Part shown: one piece after another, positions 46,162 through 54,407 of the stretch
Position numbering within the stretch: the first letter of the stretch is position 1
Layout of the letters: each line of letters begins with the position of its first letter
Assembly: GCF_000717245.1 (NCBI RefSeq)
Contig: NZ_JNYQ01000008.1
Coordinates: 1-64,000, forward strand
DNA length: 64,000 nucleotides
Reading direction: 5' to 3'
From: Kitasatospora papulosa
GTDB lineage: Bacteria > Actinomycetota > Actinomycetes > Streptomycetales > Streptomycetaceae
The notes under the pieces: model-generated
The model's database searches: none
The model's input: only the letters and a program-made list of their open reading frames with translations
What the model was told of the DNA's origin: nothing
Position numbers and translations under genes: made by a program

Positions 46162-46869
46162 TCAGCTCACCACTCCGGTCATCACGGCGACGGGCACGGA
46201 GACGAAACCGGCCGTCAGCACCACTGCGAGGACATTGGCGAGGGTCTTCAGGACCCGGTCCCGGGTCGCGCTGCCCACGCCGAGGGTCTGCGCCGCGCTC
46301 CAGAACCCGTGCTGGACGTGCAGGCCCAGGGCGAGCACGGCGACGATGTAGATGACGTTGCCGTACCAGGTCGAGAAGGTGTCGAGCACGTTCTGGTAGG
46401 GGTGCCCGGACTGGAATCCGCCGCTGTGCACGGTGCCCGTCGTGAGGTCCAGGATGTGCCAGACGATGAAGAGCGCGAGGATGACGCCGCCGTAGCGCAT
46501 GGTGCGTGTGGCATAGCTGGAGCGCGCCTTCCTGTGGACGTACGCCGTGGGGCGTGCCCTGAGGTCGCGGCGGCTCAGCTGGTACGCGGAGACGGCGTGC
46601 AGGACGACGGCCGCGACGAGGACCACGCGGACGATCCACAGGGCCCACTCGTAGTGCAGGAAGGGCTCGCCGAGGGTCCGGAGCCAGTGCGCGTAGTGGT
46701 TGAACTCGTCGGATCCGAAGAAGATCTTCAGGTTGCCCAGCATGTGGACCACCAGGTAACCCAGCATGACCAGGCCGCTCACAGCCATGATCGTCTTCTT
46801 GCCGACGGACGAGTCCCAGAGCGTACGCGTCATGGACGGCCGTCGGTCCGTCCGCGTTGCCAATGCCAT
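46162..46869 (-). CDS. sdhC: Succinate dehydrogenase cytochrome b subunit, B type
   Basis: A 235-residue membrane anchor with five predicted spans (MAVSGLVMLGYLVVHMLGNL, ALWIVRVVLVAAVVLHAVSA, YGGVILALFIVWHILDLTTG, VIYIVAVLALGLHVQHGFW, TLANVLAVVLTAGFVSVPVA). Conserved His residues in four spans are placed to bind two b haems. B-type subunits use menaquinone, the Streptomyces quinone. The start at ATG 46869 is one of several possible; the longer frame from 46929 enters the LysR box. It is followed by sdhA 2 nt later. Confidence 0.92.
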   Translation of the reverse strand: MALATRTDRRPSMTRTLWDSSVGKKTIMAVSGLVMLGYLVVHMLGNLKIFFGSDEFNHYAHWLRTLGEPFLHYEWALWIVRVVLVAAVVLHAVSAYQLSRRDLRARPTAYVHRKARSSYATRTMRYGGVILALFIVWHILDLTTGTVHSGGFQSGHPYQNVLDTFSTWYGNVIYIVAVLALGLHVQHGFWSAAQTLGVGSATRDRVLKTLANVLAVVLTAGFVSVPVAVMTGVVS

Positions 46870-46927
46870 GGACACGACGCTAGAGGGGAAGTCTTCATCA
46901 GTCCAAGACATGAAACGTCTCATCTCC

Positions 46928-46942
46928 ATAGGCTTGGCCTAT
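46928..46942. promoter_or_regulatory. LysR-type operator between sdhC and the regulator
   Basis: ATAGGC and GCCTAT form a perfect inverted repeat around TTG, giving the classic T-N11-A motif (T46929, A46941). It lies 59 nt before sdhC and 23 nt before the LysR gene, ideal for autoregulation and activation of the divergent operon. Confidence 0.8.
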
Positions 46943-46964
46943 CGAGTCCGCTATCGTCGTCGCC

Positions 46965-47897
46965 ATGCACTTCCAGCAGCTCGCCTACTTCGTGGCCGTC
47001 GCCGAGGCCAGGCACTTCACCCGGGCCGCCGAGGAGGTGCACGTGTCGCAGCCCTCCCTCTCCCAGCAGATCAAGGCGCTGGAGAACGAGCTGGGCGCCG
47101 AGTTGTTCAGCCGTGCGCGCGGCAACATCGCGCTGACGGACGCGGGTGAGGCGCTGCTGCCGCTCGCCCGCAGGATCCTGGCCGACGCGGACACCGCGCG
47201 GCACGAGGTGCAGGAGCTGGTCCAGCTGCGCCGGGGGCGCGTCAGACTCGGCGCCACCCCGAGCGTCTGCACCGGCCTGCTGCCCGATGTGCTGCGCGCC
47301 TTCCACGGAGCCCACCCCGGGATCCAGCTCCTCATCGAGGAGGGAGGCTCCCACGACCTCGTGCGACAGCTCGCCCGGGGCGCGCTGGACCTCGCCCTGC
47401 TCGTGCTGCCGCTACCCGCCGCCTCCCCCGCGCTGACGACGGTGGAGCTGCTGCACGAGGACCTGGTGGTGGTGTCGCCGGCGTCCCGGCCGGCACCCGG
47501 GCGCAAGGGCTCCGTGCACGTAGCCGATCTCGAGAACGAGCCCCTGGTGATGTTCCGGCACGGTTACGACCTGCGCGAACTGACCGTCGCGGCGTGCCGG
47601 GCGGAGGGCTTCGAGCCGTCGTTCACGGTGGAGGGCGGCGAGATGGACGCCGTACTCGGCTTCGTGCGGGCGGGGCTCGGCATCGCCGTCGTGCCGCGCA
47701 TGGTCGCCGTGCGGGCGGGCCAGGACCTGCGGACGACGCCGCTGGCCTCGCCGGGCCTGCGGCGCACGATCGCGCTGGCGCACCGCAGCGACGTCGAACC
47801 ACCGCGGGCGGCACGCGAGCTGCAGCGGATGCTCCTCGGCTCCGGGCACCCCGCCGTGCCCTCGGCCGCCGACGGGCCCCGCCCGGCCGACGGCTGA
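46965..47897 (+). CDS. LysR-family regulator of the divergent sdh operon
   Basis: A 310-residue LysR protein: winged HTH 1-60 (FVAVAEARHFTRAAEEVHVS, QPSLSQQIKALENELGAEL), linker helix, and a two-lobe effector domain (RLGATPSVCTGLLPDVLRAF, AVLGFVRAGLGIAVVPRMV). The perfect T-N11-A palindrome just upstream and its position opposite sdhCAB make it the likely regulator of this complex II. The effector is unknown; a TCA-cycle acid is a reasonable guess. Its C-terminal tail is Pro/Ala-rich and unconserved-looking. Confidence 0.93.
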   Translation: MHFQQLAYFVAVAEARHFTRAAEEVHVSQPSLSQQIKALENELGAELFSRARGNIALTDAGEALLPLARRILADADTARHEVQELVQLRRGRVRLGATPSVCTGLLPDVLRAFHGAHPGIQLLIEEGGSHDLVRQLARGALDLALLVLPLPAASPALTTVELLHEDLVVVSPASRPAPGRKGSVHVADLENEPLVMFRHGYDLRELTVAACRAEGFEPSFTVEGGEMDAVLGFVRAGLGIAVVPRMVAVRAGQDLRTTPLASPGLRRTIALAHRSDVEPPRAARELQRMLLGSGHPAVPSAADGPRPADG

Positions 47898-47908
47898 GGA
47901 CGGACCCG

Positions 47909-50083
47909 TCAGACCGCGTCCGCGAGCAGCAGCGAGTGGATGCGGTCGGGCGCACCCGGTCGCGCGTAGTACCAGCCCTGAGCGGTGTCACAGCCGATCT
48001 GCCGCAGTTGCTCGGCCTGCGCGCCGGTCTCGACGCCCTCCACCGTGACCGCGAGGTCCAGGCTGTGGGCGAGCGAGACGATGCCCTCGACGATCTTCAG
48101 GTCGACCGGGTCGGCCGGGTGATGCTGCATTCCCTGCGTGAAGGAACGATCCAGCTTGAGCACACTCACCGGCAGGCGTCGCAGGTTCGCCAGGTTCGAG
48201 TAGCCGGTCCCGAAGTCGTCCAGCGCGATGTCGACGCCCATCTCCGCCAGCTGGCGCAGCGGCTTGAGCAGGTCGTCGTCCGCGCCGATCAACGCGGACT
48301 CGGTCACCTCCAGGCAGAGGGCACCGGGTTCCAGACCCGAGCGTTCCAGTACGTCGACGGTCTCGGCGACCAGGCTCGGATGGTGCAGCTGTGTCGGGGA
48401 GAGGTTGACGTTGATACGCAGGGGCCCGCCGTCGGTGTGCCGTTCCTTCCAGAAGTTCGCCTGCCGGACGGACTCCTCCAGGACCCAGCGGCCGAGCGGC
48501 ACGATCAGTCCGGTGTGCTCGGCCAGCGGGATGAACCGGTCCGGGCCGAGGACCCCGTGCTGCGGATGGCACCAGCGCACCAGCGCCTCGGCACCGTGCA
48601 CGCTGCCGTCCCCGAGGTGGACCAGCGGCTGGTACTCGATGAAGAACTCGCCGCGGTCCAGCGCGGTGGGCAGCGCCGTGGTCAGCCCGTGCCGGGTGAT
48701 GGCCCGGGCGTCGGCCTCGGCGTCGGCGAGCGCGAAGCGGTTCCCGCCGGCCGCCTTGGCCCGGTACATCGTGATGTCGGCACTGCGCAGCACCTCGGCG
48801 GGGGTGCGTTCACCCGACGGGCCTTCGACGACGCCGATGGATCCGCGTACCGTCAGCTCCCGCCCGTCGAGACGCACGGGCGTGGCGAGAGCCAGGAGGA
48901 TGCGTCCGGCGAGCTCGTGGACCTCGTCTTCGGTCCGCGGCCCGGTCGTGAGCGCGACGAACTCGTCGCCGCCGAGCCTGGCCACCATCTCGCCCGGAGC
49001 CGTCGCGCAGCTCTGCAGCCGGTCCGCGACCTCGACCAGGAGCCGGTCCCCCGCCGCGTGGCCCAGGCTGTCGTTGATCGCCTTGAAGCCGTCCAGGTCG
49101 AGGTAGCAGAGCCCGAAGCGCATGCCCTCCCTGGGCGCGAGCGCCTTCTCCAGACGCTCGAAGAACAGTGTCCGGTTGGGCAGGCCGGTGAGCGCGTCGT
49201 GGGTGGCCTCGTAGCGCAGGCGCAGGTTGAGCAGCCGCCGCTCGGTGGTGTCCTCCAGCAGGGCGAGCTGGTATTCGGGCCGGCCCTCCGGGTCCCGCAG
49301 CAGGGACACCGTGAGGTTCGTCCACAGGACGGTGCCGTCGTTGCGGTAGTACGGCTTCTCGACGCTGTAGTGCTCGCGCTCGCCGCGTACCAGTTCCTCG
49401 TAGTACTTCCAGACGTGCGGCGAGTCCTCGGGGTGCACCCACTCGTTCACCTTGTGGCTGCGGACATGGTTCTCCAGACCGCCGAACATCCTGGTCAGGG
49501 TGTCGTTGATCTCCAGGATGTTGCCGTCGAGATCCGCGATGCCGATGCCGACGGCGGCGTCCTTGAACACGGCGCGGAAGCGTGCCTCGGTGGCGTGCAG
49601 CGCCTGTTCGGCGTGCGAGCGGGCGGTGAGCGCCGAGCGGGCTATGGCCTCCTGCTCCGCGAGGGTCCGTTCACGCAGTGCCTGGGTGAAGCCGCCGGCG
49701 AGCGCGTGCTGAATCCGGGCGCAGCGGGCTCTGCTGTCCTCGGTCGAGAGCTCCACCGGGCCGTTGCCGCCGCAGTAGAGGACCAGGTAGGAGTCGACGA
49801 CGCCCAGCGTGGAGCTCAGCGCGTCGGGGTCCGTGCAGTGGGCGGCGACGAGCCCGGCTCCCACGCGGTGCGCCGGGGCGGCGTCGAAGACCCGTCCGTG
49901 CAGGGTGTCACTGAGTTCCCGGGCGAGCGGAAGCAGATGCTCCTCGAACTCCGGGCGGGTCAGGGAGGTGGCCGTGGACGGGAAGATCGCCCGGCTCCAG
50001 ATGGTGGCGAATCTCCGGAGCCGGCCCTCGGCACCGTCGGGTTCCGCGTCCGGCGCGCCGGACGGCTGGGAGGGGATGCTCAC
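47909..50083 (-). CDS. PAS-GGDEF-EAL c-di-GMP protein (RmdA/RmdB-like)
   Basis: A 724-residue cyclic-di-GMP turnover protein starting at GTG 50083, overlapping the preceding methyltransferase stop by 4 nt. An N-terminal regulatory domain (about 20-160) precedes PAS (about 165-285, FRAVFKDAAVGIGIADLDGN), an intact GGDEF (371-375 in ARLGGDEFVAL) and an intact EAL (499-501 in GAEALVRW, with DDFGTGYSNL and KLDRSFTQG). Both activities could therefore be real. The layout matches S. coelicolor RmdA and RmdB, phosphodiesterases controlling development. The adjacent SCO0930-family lipoprotein favours the RmdA locus (recalled from gene naming, not checked). Confidence 0.92.
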   Translation of the reverse strand: MSIPSQPSGAPDAEPDGAEGRLRRFATIWSRAIFPSTATSLTRPEFEEHLLPLARELSDTLHGRVFDAAPAHRVGAGLVAAHCTDPDALSSTLGVVDSYLVLYCGGNGPVELSTEDSRARCARIQHALAGGFTQALRERTLAEQEAIARSALTARSHAEQALHATEARFRAVFKDAAVGIGIADLDGNILEINDTLTRMFGGLENHVRSHKVNEWVHPEDSPHVWKYYEELVRGEREHYSVEKPYYRNDGTVLWTNLTVSLLRDPEGRPEYQLALLEDTTERRLLNLRLRYEATHDALTGLPNRTLFFERLEKALAPREGMRFGLCYLDLDGFKAINDSLGHAAGDRLLVEVADRLQSCATAPGEMVARLGGDEFVALTTGPRTEDEVHELAGRILLALATPVRLDGRELTVRGSIGVVEGPSGERTPAEVLRSADITMYRAKAAGGNRFALADAEADARAITRHGLTTALPTALDRGEFFIEYQPLVHLGDGSVHGAEALVRWCHPQHGVLGPDRFIPLAEHTGLIVPLGRWVLEESVRQANFWKERHTDGGPLRINVNLSPTQLHHPSLVAETVDVLERSGLEPGALCLEVTESALIGADDDLLKPLRQLAEMGVDIALDDFGTGYSNLANLRRLPVSVLKLDRSFTQGMQHHPADPVDLKIVEGIVSLAHSLDLAVTVEGVETGAQAEQLRQIGCDTAQGWYYARPGAPDRIHSLLLADAV

Positions 50084-50898
50084 GCCTTGCGCCCCACCCC
50101 GGCGAAGCCCGAATACGTGAACGGGTCTTCCTGTGCGAGTGCCTCGGCGGATTCGGGGCGCCACTCGGGCATCGCGACGAGCCCCGGGTCGATCATCTCG
50201 TACCCCTCGAAGAACCGGCTGATCTCCTTGCGCGTGCGCATGATCAGCGGGTTGCGGATGGTGCGGTAGACGTCGACCGTCCCGCCCGCCTCCTCCTGGG
50301 GGAGCGGGATGCCCTCGTAGGAGGCGTGGGTCAGGACCAGGAGGCTGCCGGGCGCGAGCGCGTCGCGCAGTTCCGCGACCGCCGCGTACGGGCCGTCGGC
50401 GTCCTCGATGAAGTGGAGCACCGCCACGAGGAGCAGCGCTACCGGCCGGTCCAGGTCGAGGAGGGCGTTGACCTCGGGGTTGTCCAGGATGTCCTTGGGC
50501 TTGCGGAGGTCCGCGGCGGCGATGACGGCCCGCTCGTTGCCCTCGAGGACCGCCTGGCTGTGTGCGACGGCGACCGGGTCGTGATCGACGTAGGCGACCC
50601 GGGCCTCGGGATCGGCCGCCTGGGCGACTTCGTGAACATTGCCGAAGGTCGGGATACCGGAACCGATGTCCAGGAACTGATTGACGCCCAGAGTGGTGGC
50701 ATGGTGCACGGCCCGCCGCATAAAGGCACGATTCGCCTGCATGACCTTGGGCAGCCCCGGCATGAACTCCATGGCCTTACGGGCCGCTTCCCTGTCCACC
50801 TCGAAATTGTGCGAACCGCCCAGATAGAAGTCGTACATGCGAGACACGCTCGGCACCGAGATGTCTATGCCCTGCGGTGCCCAGGCGGGACGCTCCAT
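50080..50898 (-). CDS. DUF574-type SAM-dependent methyltransferase
   Basis: A 272-residue member of the actinobacterial methyltransferase group often repeated in Streptomyces genomes. ATG 50898 is preferred over a TTG at 50913. SVSRMYDFYLGGSHNFEVDR and the SAM motif FLDIGSGIPTFGNVHEVAQ are the family hallmarks; later VAVLHFIEDADGP is present. Substrates are not established for the family. It overlaps the c-di-GMP gene by 4 nt, so they are co-translated, suggesting a functional link between methylation and c-di-GMP signalling (inference). A palindromic operator lies 43 nt upstream of its start. Confidence 0.88.
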   Translation of the reverse strand: MERPAWAPQGIDISVPSVSRMYDFYLGGSHNFEVDREAARKAMEFMPGLPKVMQANRAFMRRAVHHATTLGVNQFLDIGSGIPTFGNVHEVAQAADPEARVAYVDHDPVAVAHSQAVLEGNERAVIAAADLRKPKDILDNPEVNALLDLDRPVALLLVAVLHFIEDADGPYAAVAELRDALAPGSLLVLTHASYEGIPLPQEEAGGTVDVYRTIRNPLIMRTRKEISRFFEGYEMIDPGLVAMPEWRPESAEALAQEDPFTYSGFAGVGRKA

Positions 50899-50940
50899 CG
50901 ATGTCTCCAACAAGTCGCCACGGCGATCCGGCCATGTTCA

Positions 50941-50956
50941 TGGTCAGTGTTGACCA
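50941..50956. promoter_or_regulatory. Palindrome upstream of the methyltransferase/c-di-GMP pair
   Basis: TGGTCA and TGACCA flank GTGT as a perfect 6-bp inverted repeat, overlapping a second small palindrome (CCATG-TT-CATGG, 50932-50943). It is placed for a repressor controlling the pair; the protein is unknown. Confidence 0.55.
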
Positions 50957-50991
50957 GAGGCTACTGATCGACCGCCAAGAGAGCGAGTGGA

Positions 50992-51012
50992 AACGGAAAT
51001 TAGAGATCCGTT
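50992..51012. promoter_or_regulatory. Inverted repeat in AT-rich promoter segment
   Basis: AACGGA and TCCGTT lie 9 nt apart in a locally AT-rich stretch (about 50985-51020) between the lipoprotein stop and the methyltransferase. It probably belongs to the promoter of the downstream pair. Confidence 0.4.
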
Positions 51013-51102
51013 ATTGGTCACACACCGGAGGCACCTGCGACCGGTCCGTCGCTGCGTGTGCGCACTCGGCGACGGACCGGTACAACCAGGCCTGCCCGGG
51101 TG

Positions 51103-52062
51103 CTACTTGGGGGCACCGACGAGCTTCGCGCCGGGCGAGACCGCGTACCATGTTCCCCCGACTCCCTGACCGTTGGTGTCCCCCGGCTCCGAGTCCCCGG
51201 AGAAGGTGTAGAGGGGCCAGCAGTCGAGTGACTGCTGCTGGATCCCGTCCGGCCGGCCGAAGGTCACGAATCCCTTCGTGGTGACACCTTCCACGTCATT
51301 CTTCGACACCGGCGGGACGACCGGCCACTTCTTGAGGCAGTCACCCGTGCACGCGGACTTCATCGGCCAGGCCGAGTCCTTCTTGAACCGGTAAACCGTC
51401 ATACCGCGCTTGTCGACGACGATGTCGCCGAGTTGCGGATCTTTCCGCACCGAAAGTCCGGCGAGGTCGGCCTGCTCTCCGGCGGAGGGACCGTCCGCGT
51501 TCACCACCGCTTTCTTTCCGTCCGGAGCGGCGGCGAACCATGTTCCCCCGACACCCTGCCCCTTGGCCTCACCGGGGCCGGTGTCCTGGGCGTAGCGGTA
51601 CATCGGCCAGCCCGCGACGGTCAGCTGTTTCGTCCCGTCGCCCCTCGTGACCTCGCCGATCAGTGACGCGTCGGTCCCCGCGGCCGCCTCGGCGTTCCGC
51701 GCGGGCACCGCGGGCCAGGTCTCCGCGCAGTCGCCCTCGCACCGCGAGGCGGGCGGTTCGGCGGTGTCCTTGTCGAACCGGTAGAGCGTGAAGCCCTCGC
51801 TGTCGGTCAGCACCTCGCCGAGCTTCTTGCTGTCCCACACAGCGAGTTGTCCGGCCTCCTTCGGCGCCGCACCCGCGGCCGCCTCGGAGCCGTAGCCGCC
51901 GTCCGAACCGTAGCCCCCGTCGGCCGGCTGCCGCGCGGGGGCCGCGTTCCCGACGGCCTGACCGCCCGGGGCCTCGGCGCCCCGCTCCTGACCGCACGCC
52001 GTCGTCAGCACCAACAGGGCCGCCGCCGTCACCGCGAGCGAGGCGTTCCGCCAGGTATTCAT
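51103..52062 (-). CDS. SCO0930-family lipoprotein with duplicated Cys motif
   Basis: A 319-residue exported lipoprotein (signal 1-22, lipobox LTTAC, lipidated C23). After a Gly/Tyr-rich linker the mature part contains two matching halves, each built of two Lipoprotein_15-type repeats: LTDSEGFTLYRFDKDTAEPP with CEGDCAETWPAVPA, and VVDKRGMTVYRFKKDSAWPM with CTGDCLKKWPVVPP. Each CxGDC could bind metal or undergo redox change, and each half ends in a GVGGTWF/YA strand. Function is unknown. It is read towards the methyltransferase and c-di-GMP genes, 204 nt apart, probably with their own promoter. Confidence 0.88.
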   Translation of the reverse strand: MNTWRNASLAVTAAALLVLTTACGQERGAEAPGGQAVGNAAPARQPADGGYGSDGGYGSEAAAGAAPKEAGQLAVWDSKKLGEVLTDSEGFTLYRFDKDTAEPPASRCEGDCAETWPAVPARNAEAAAGTDASLIGEVTRGDGTKQLTVAGWPMYRYAQDTGPGEAKGQGVGGTWFAAAPDGKKAVVNADGPSAGEQADLAGLSVRKDPQLGDIVVDKRGMTVYRFKKDSAWPMKSACTGDCLKKWPVVPPVSKNDVEGVTTKGFVTFGRPDGIQQQSLDCWPLYTFSGDSEPGDTNGQGVGGTWYAVSPGAKLVGAPK

Positions 52063-52256
52063 GTCGACTCCCGTTGTCCCTCTGCCGTCCGCGACGCGAG
52101 TCCGCGCCTTCGGTGGCCCTAGGTACGGCCGGACGGTGCCCCGGCGTTCAACGGTGGACCGGACGAGTTACGGCGGACGCAAACGTGAATCGCCGGATAT
52201 CCCCTCCATCAGGCGAATCAGATGCCCGCACGGCGTGCCCGGCGACTGCGGGGAAC

Positions 52257-52790
52257 ATGCTCCCCGGCGTGTACGGATCACGCATATGGCGGCTGACGGC
52301 CGCCACCCTGCTCCTGCTGCTCGCCGTCCCGCTGCCGGCGGCGGGTGACGACTGCGCGGTCGCCTCCATCGGACAGGGGGACGGCGGCTCGTCCGTCGCC
52401 ATCGCGGGCCAGGGGCGGTGCGGGGCGGTCATCGCCGAGCCCGAGCCGGAGCCGGCGCCACCACCGCCGCCTCCTCCCCCACCTCCGCCACCGCCTCCGC
52501 CTCCCCCACCTCCGCCACCTCCGCCACCGCCTCCGCCACCACCGCCGCCTCCGCCGCCTCCGCCACCCCCGGCCCCCGCACCGGAACCGGAGCCGGAACC
52601 GGAACCCGCACCGGCGCCTGCCCGCGTGCGACCGACCCCGCCGGCTCCGTCACCCGTCGCGCTCCCCACCTACCGGAAGCCACCCCGCAAGCAGCCCAGG
52701 AGCGGGCCGTCACTGGTCTCACTCACCCTGCTGATCACCGCACCCGCCGTCTTCGCCGTGGCAGTGCTGCGGCCTCGCTCGTCCCGCTGA
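52257..52790 (+). CDS. Exported protein with 38-proline tract and C-terminal anchor
   Basis: A 177-residue protein starting at ATG 52257 behind GGGGA. The signal-type segment WRLTAATLLLLLAVPLPAAG precedes a short Gly/Cys-containing unit (DDCAVASIGQGDGGSSVAIA) and then 38 consecutive prolines flanked by Glu-Pro and Ala-Pro repeats. A C-terminal span (SLVSLTLLITAPAVFAVAVL) ends in RPRSSR. The stiff tract would hold the N-terminal unit away from the membrane, through the wall. The next gene starts 16 nt later, so the two are probably co-expressed. No known family; function not assigned. Confidence 0.75.
   Translation: MLPGVYGSRIWRLTAATLLLLLAVPLPAAGDDCAVASIGQGDGGSSVAIAGQGRCGAVIAEPEPEPAPPPPPPPPPPPPPPPPPPPPPPPPPPPPPPPPPPPPPPAPAPEPEPEPEPAPAPARVRPTPPAPSPVALPTYRKPPRKQPRSGPSLVSLTLLITAPAVFAVAVLRPRSSR
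52458..52571 (+). repeat. CCN trinucleotide tract coding 38 prolines
   Basis: 114 nt of uninterrupted proline codons (CCA, CCG, CCT, CCC mixed, no other codon). Mixed codons make simple slippage less likely than in a pure repeat. Confidence 0.95.
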
Positions 52791-52806
52791 CCGAAAAAGG
52801 GAACCC

Positions 52807-53574
52807 ATGTCGGAATGGCTTGTTCTGACCATTGCGATGGCGTCGGCCTGTGCCGTCGTCCTCACCACCGCCGTGCTCAGCAACCGTCGTATCGCCGATG
52901 ACGACGATCCGTCCCAGACGCCGGACGTCATCGAGTACATGACGATGATGATCGGCGTGGTGTACGCGATCGTGCTCGGCCTGGCCATCGCGGGTGTGTG
53001 GGAGGGCCGTAGCGCCGCCCAGGAGTCCGTACGCCTGGAGGCCCAGGCACTGCACGAGGTGAGCGCCCGATCGGCCGTCTATCCGGTCGAGGTGCGCGAC
53101 CGCATCCGCAAGGACGTCGACGCGTACGTGGCCCATGTCGTCGGCGCCGAGTGGAAGTCGATGACGGATGACGGGAATCTCACCGAGGAGGGCACCAGGC
53201 TGCTCGACCGGGTACGGGCGGACGTGACCGAGTACAAGCCGCGGACGGACCACGAAGGGCAGGCGTACCAGCCGCTGGTGGACCAGGTGGCGGCGGCCGA
53301 CGACGCACGCGGGTCCCGGGGGCAGAACGCGGGCGCGACCATGCCGGGAGTCGTCTGGTTCGGTTTGATCACCGGAGCTGTCGTCACGGTCGGGCTGATC
53401 TTCACGCTCCAGATCCGCAGAACCTTCCGCGAACTGCTGCTGGCCGGTCTCTTCAGCGTCCTGATCGCGTTCCTGCTCTTCCTGATCTGGGATTTCGACG
53501 CCCCCTTCGGCCGGGGCATCTCCGCGACGACGGCTCCGTTCGTCGATCTGTTCCCACGGGCCACGGGCGGATAG
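52807..53574 (+). CDS. DUF4239 (bestrophin-like) membrane protein
   Basis: A 255-residue four-span membrane protein. TM1 LTIAMASACAVVLTTAVL and TM2 MTMMIGVVYAIVLGLAIAGV lie before a cytosolic or external helical loop of about 110 residues (SAAQESVRLEAQALHEVSAR). TM3 VWFGLITGAVVTVGLIFTL and TM4 LLLAGLFSVLIAFLLFLIW follow. The DUF4239 family is of unknown function and related in outline to bestrophin-type channels. It lies 16 nt after the polyproline gene and is likely its operon partner. Confidence 0.85.
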   Translation: MSEWLVLTIAMASACAVVLTTAVLSNRRIADDDDPSQTPDVIEYMTMMIGVVYAIVLGLAIAGVWEGRSAAQESVRLEAQALHEVSARSAVYPVEVRDRIRKDVDAYVAHVVGAEWKSMTDDGNLTEEGTRLLDRVRADVTEYKPRTDHEGQAYQPLVDQVAAADDARGSRGQNAGATMPGVVWFGLITGAVVTVGLIFTLQIRRTFRELLLAGLFSVLIAFLLFLIWDFDAPFGRGISATTAPFVDLFPRATGG

Positions 53575-53601
53575 GAACGCCCGGCCCGCGGCGCTGCCGC
53601 T

Positions 53602-53627
53602 CCCCCGTCCGGTGCGCCGGCCGGGGG
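53602..53627 (+). terminator. Hairpin after the DUF4239 gene
   Basis: CCCCCGTCCGG pairs with CCGGCCGGGGG (one mismatch) around TGCG, 27 nt past the stop. Confidence 0.6.
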
Positions 53628-53763
53628 ACACGGCTGCCCCATTCGCCTGACACCGATAGCGGGTGATATGAGGCGCTCCTACCGTTTCGGTCATCGAGGG
53701 GCATCTCTCATGCCTCGCGGAAATCCGTTCCGCGGCTGCCCCTCGGGACCCGGAGGAACAACC

Positions 53764-54312
53764 ATGCGCGCGATACGTGTCGCACCCGTCGCCCTGCTGG
53801 GCGCCGCCGCCTGCCTGCTGATGGCACCGGCCGCATCGGCCGATGTCCTCAACGGCGGCACGTCCACCTCGTTCACGCCGACCATCACTCCGTCGACGGT
53901 CGCGCCGGGAGGCCGGGTCACTCTCGGCGCCATGGGGTGCACCAGTGACGCGACCGCGTTCTCGGGCGTGTTCGACACGACCACCATCCCGAGCGGGAGG
54001 TCGGCCACCACGACCGTCGACCAGGATGCCCGGCGGGGTGCCGTCTACGAGGTGACCTTCCGCTGCGGTACCACCACGCGGTCCGCCAATCTGACGATTA
54101 CGAGCGGTGCCACCAGCTCCCCCACGACCTCTCCCACCACGGCCCCCACGACCAGCTCCACGTCGTCTCCCAGCGGTGTGCTGGGTGGACTCGGCGGCAG
54201 CGTCGACACGATGGACCCCACGGAGATCGCGGCCGGCTCCGCGCTGGTGGCGGTGGCCTCGGCCGGCGCCCTCTACGTCCTGCGCAAGCGCCGCACGGGC
54301 CGTCAGCACTGA
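53764..54312 (+). CDS. Surface protein with Thr/Ser stalk and C-terminal anchor
   Basis: A 182-residue exported protein. The signal peptide ends ASA-DV near residue 26. An Ig-like beta domain (about 30-120, TITPSTVAPGGRVTLGAMGC, with a second Cys in FRCGTT) is followed by a Thr/Ser/Pro stalk (TTSPTTAPTTSSTSSPS), the motif GGLGGS, one span (IAAGSALVAVASAGALYVL) and RKRRTGRQH. The convergent neighbour has the same plan and a matching GGLGGS end. The nearby class F sortase may process both, although no LPXTG is present (inference). Confidence 0.85.
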   Translation: MRAIRVAPVALLGAAACLLMAPAASADVLNGGTSTSFTPTITPSTVAPGGRVTLGAMGCTSDATAFSGVFDTTTIPSGRSATTTVDQDARRGAVYEVTFRCGTTTRSANLTITSGATSSPTTSPTTAPTTSSTSSPSGVLGGLGGSVDTMDPTEIAAGSALVAVASAGALYVLRKRRTGRQH

Positions 54313-54339
54313 CGCCGCGCACCGCATACGGATACGGCA

Positions 54340-54374
54340 GTCGCCCCGGGTCCTGATCCAGGACTCGGGGCGAC
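54340..54374. terminator. Bidirectional terminator between the two surface-protein genes
   Basis: GTCGCCCCG pairs with CGGGGCGAC, extended after one mismatch by GTCCT/AGGAC around loop GATCC; it sits between convergent genes. Confidence 0.85.
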
Positions 54375-54407
54375 GGGCGTATCGGGCCGGGGAGGAGGTT
54401 CGAGGCG

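Noticed and set aside
47594..50269. Plus-strand frame of 891 codons
   Set aside because: Antisense shadow of the GGDEF-EAL gene; it also runs into LysR in another frame.
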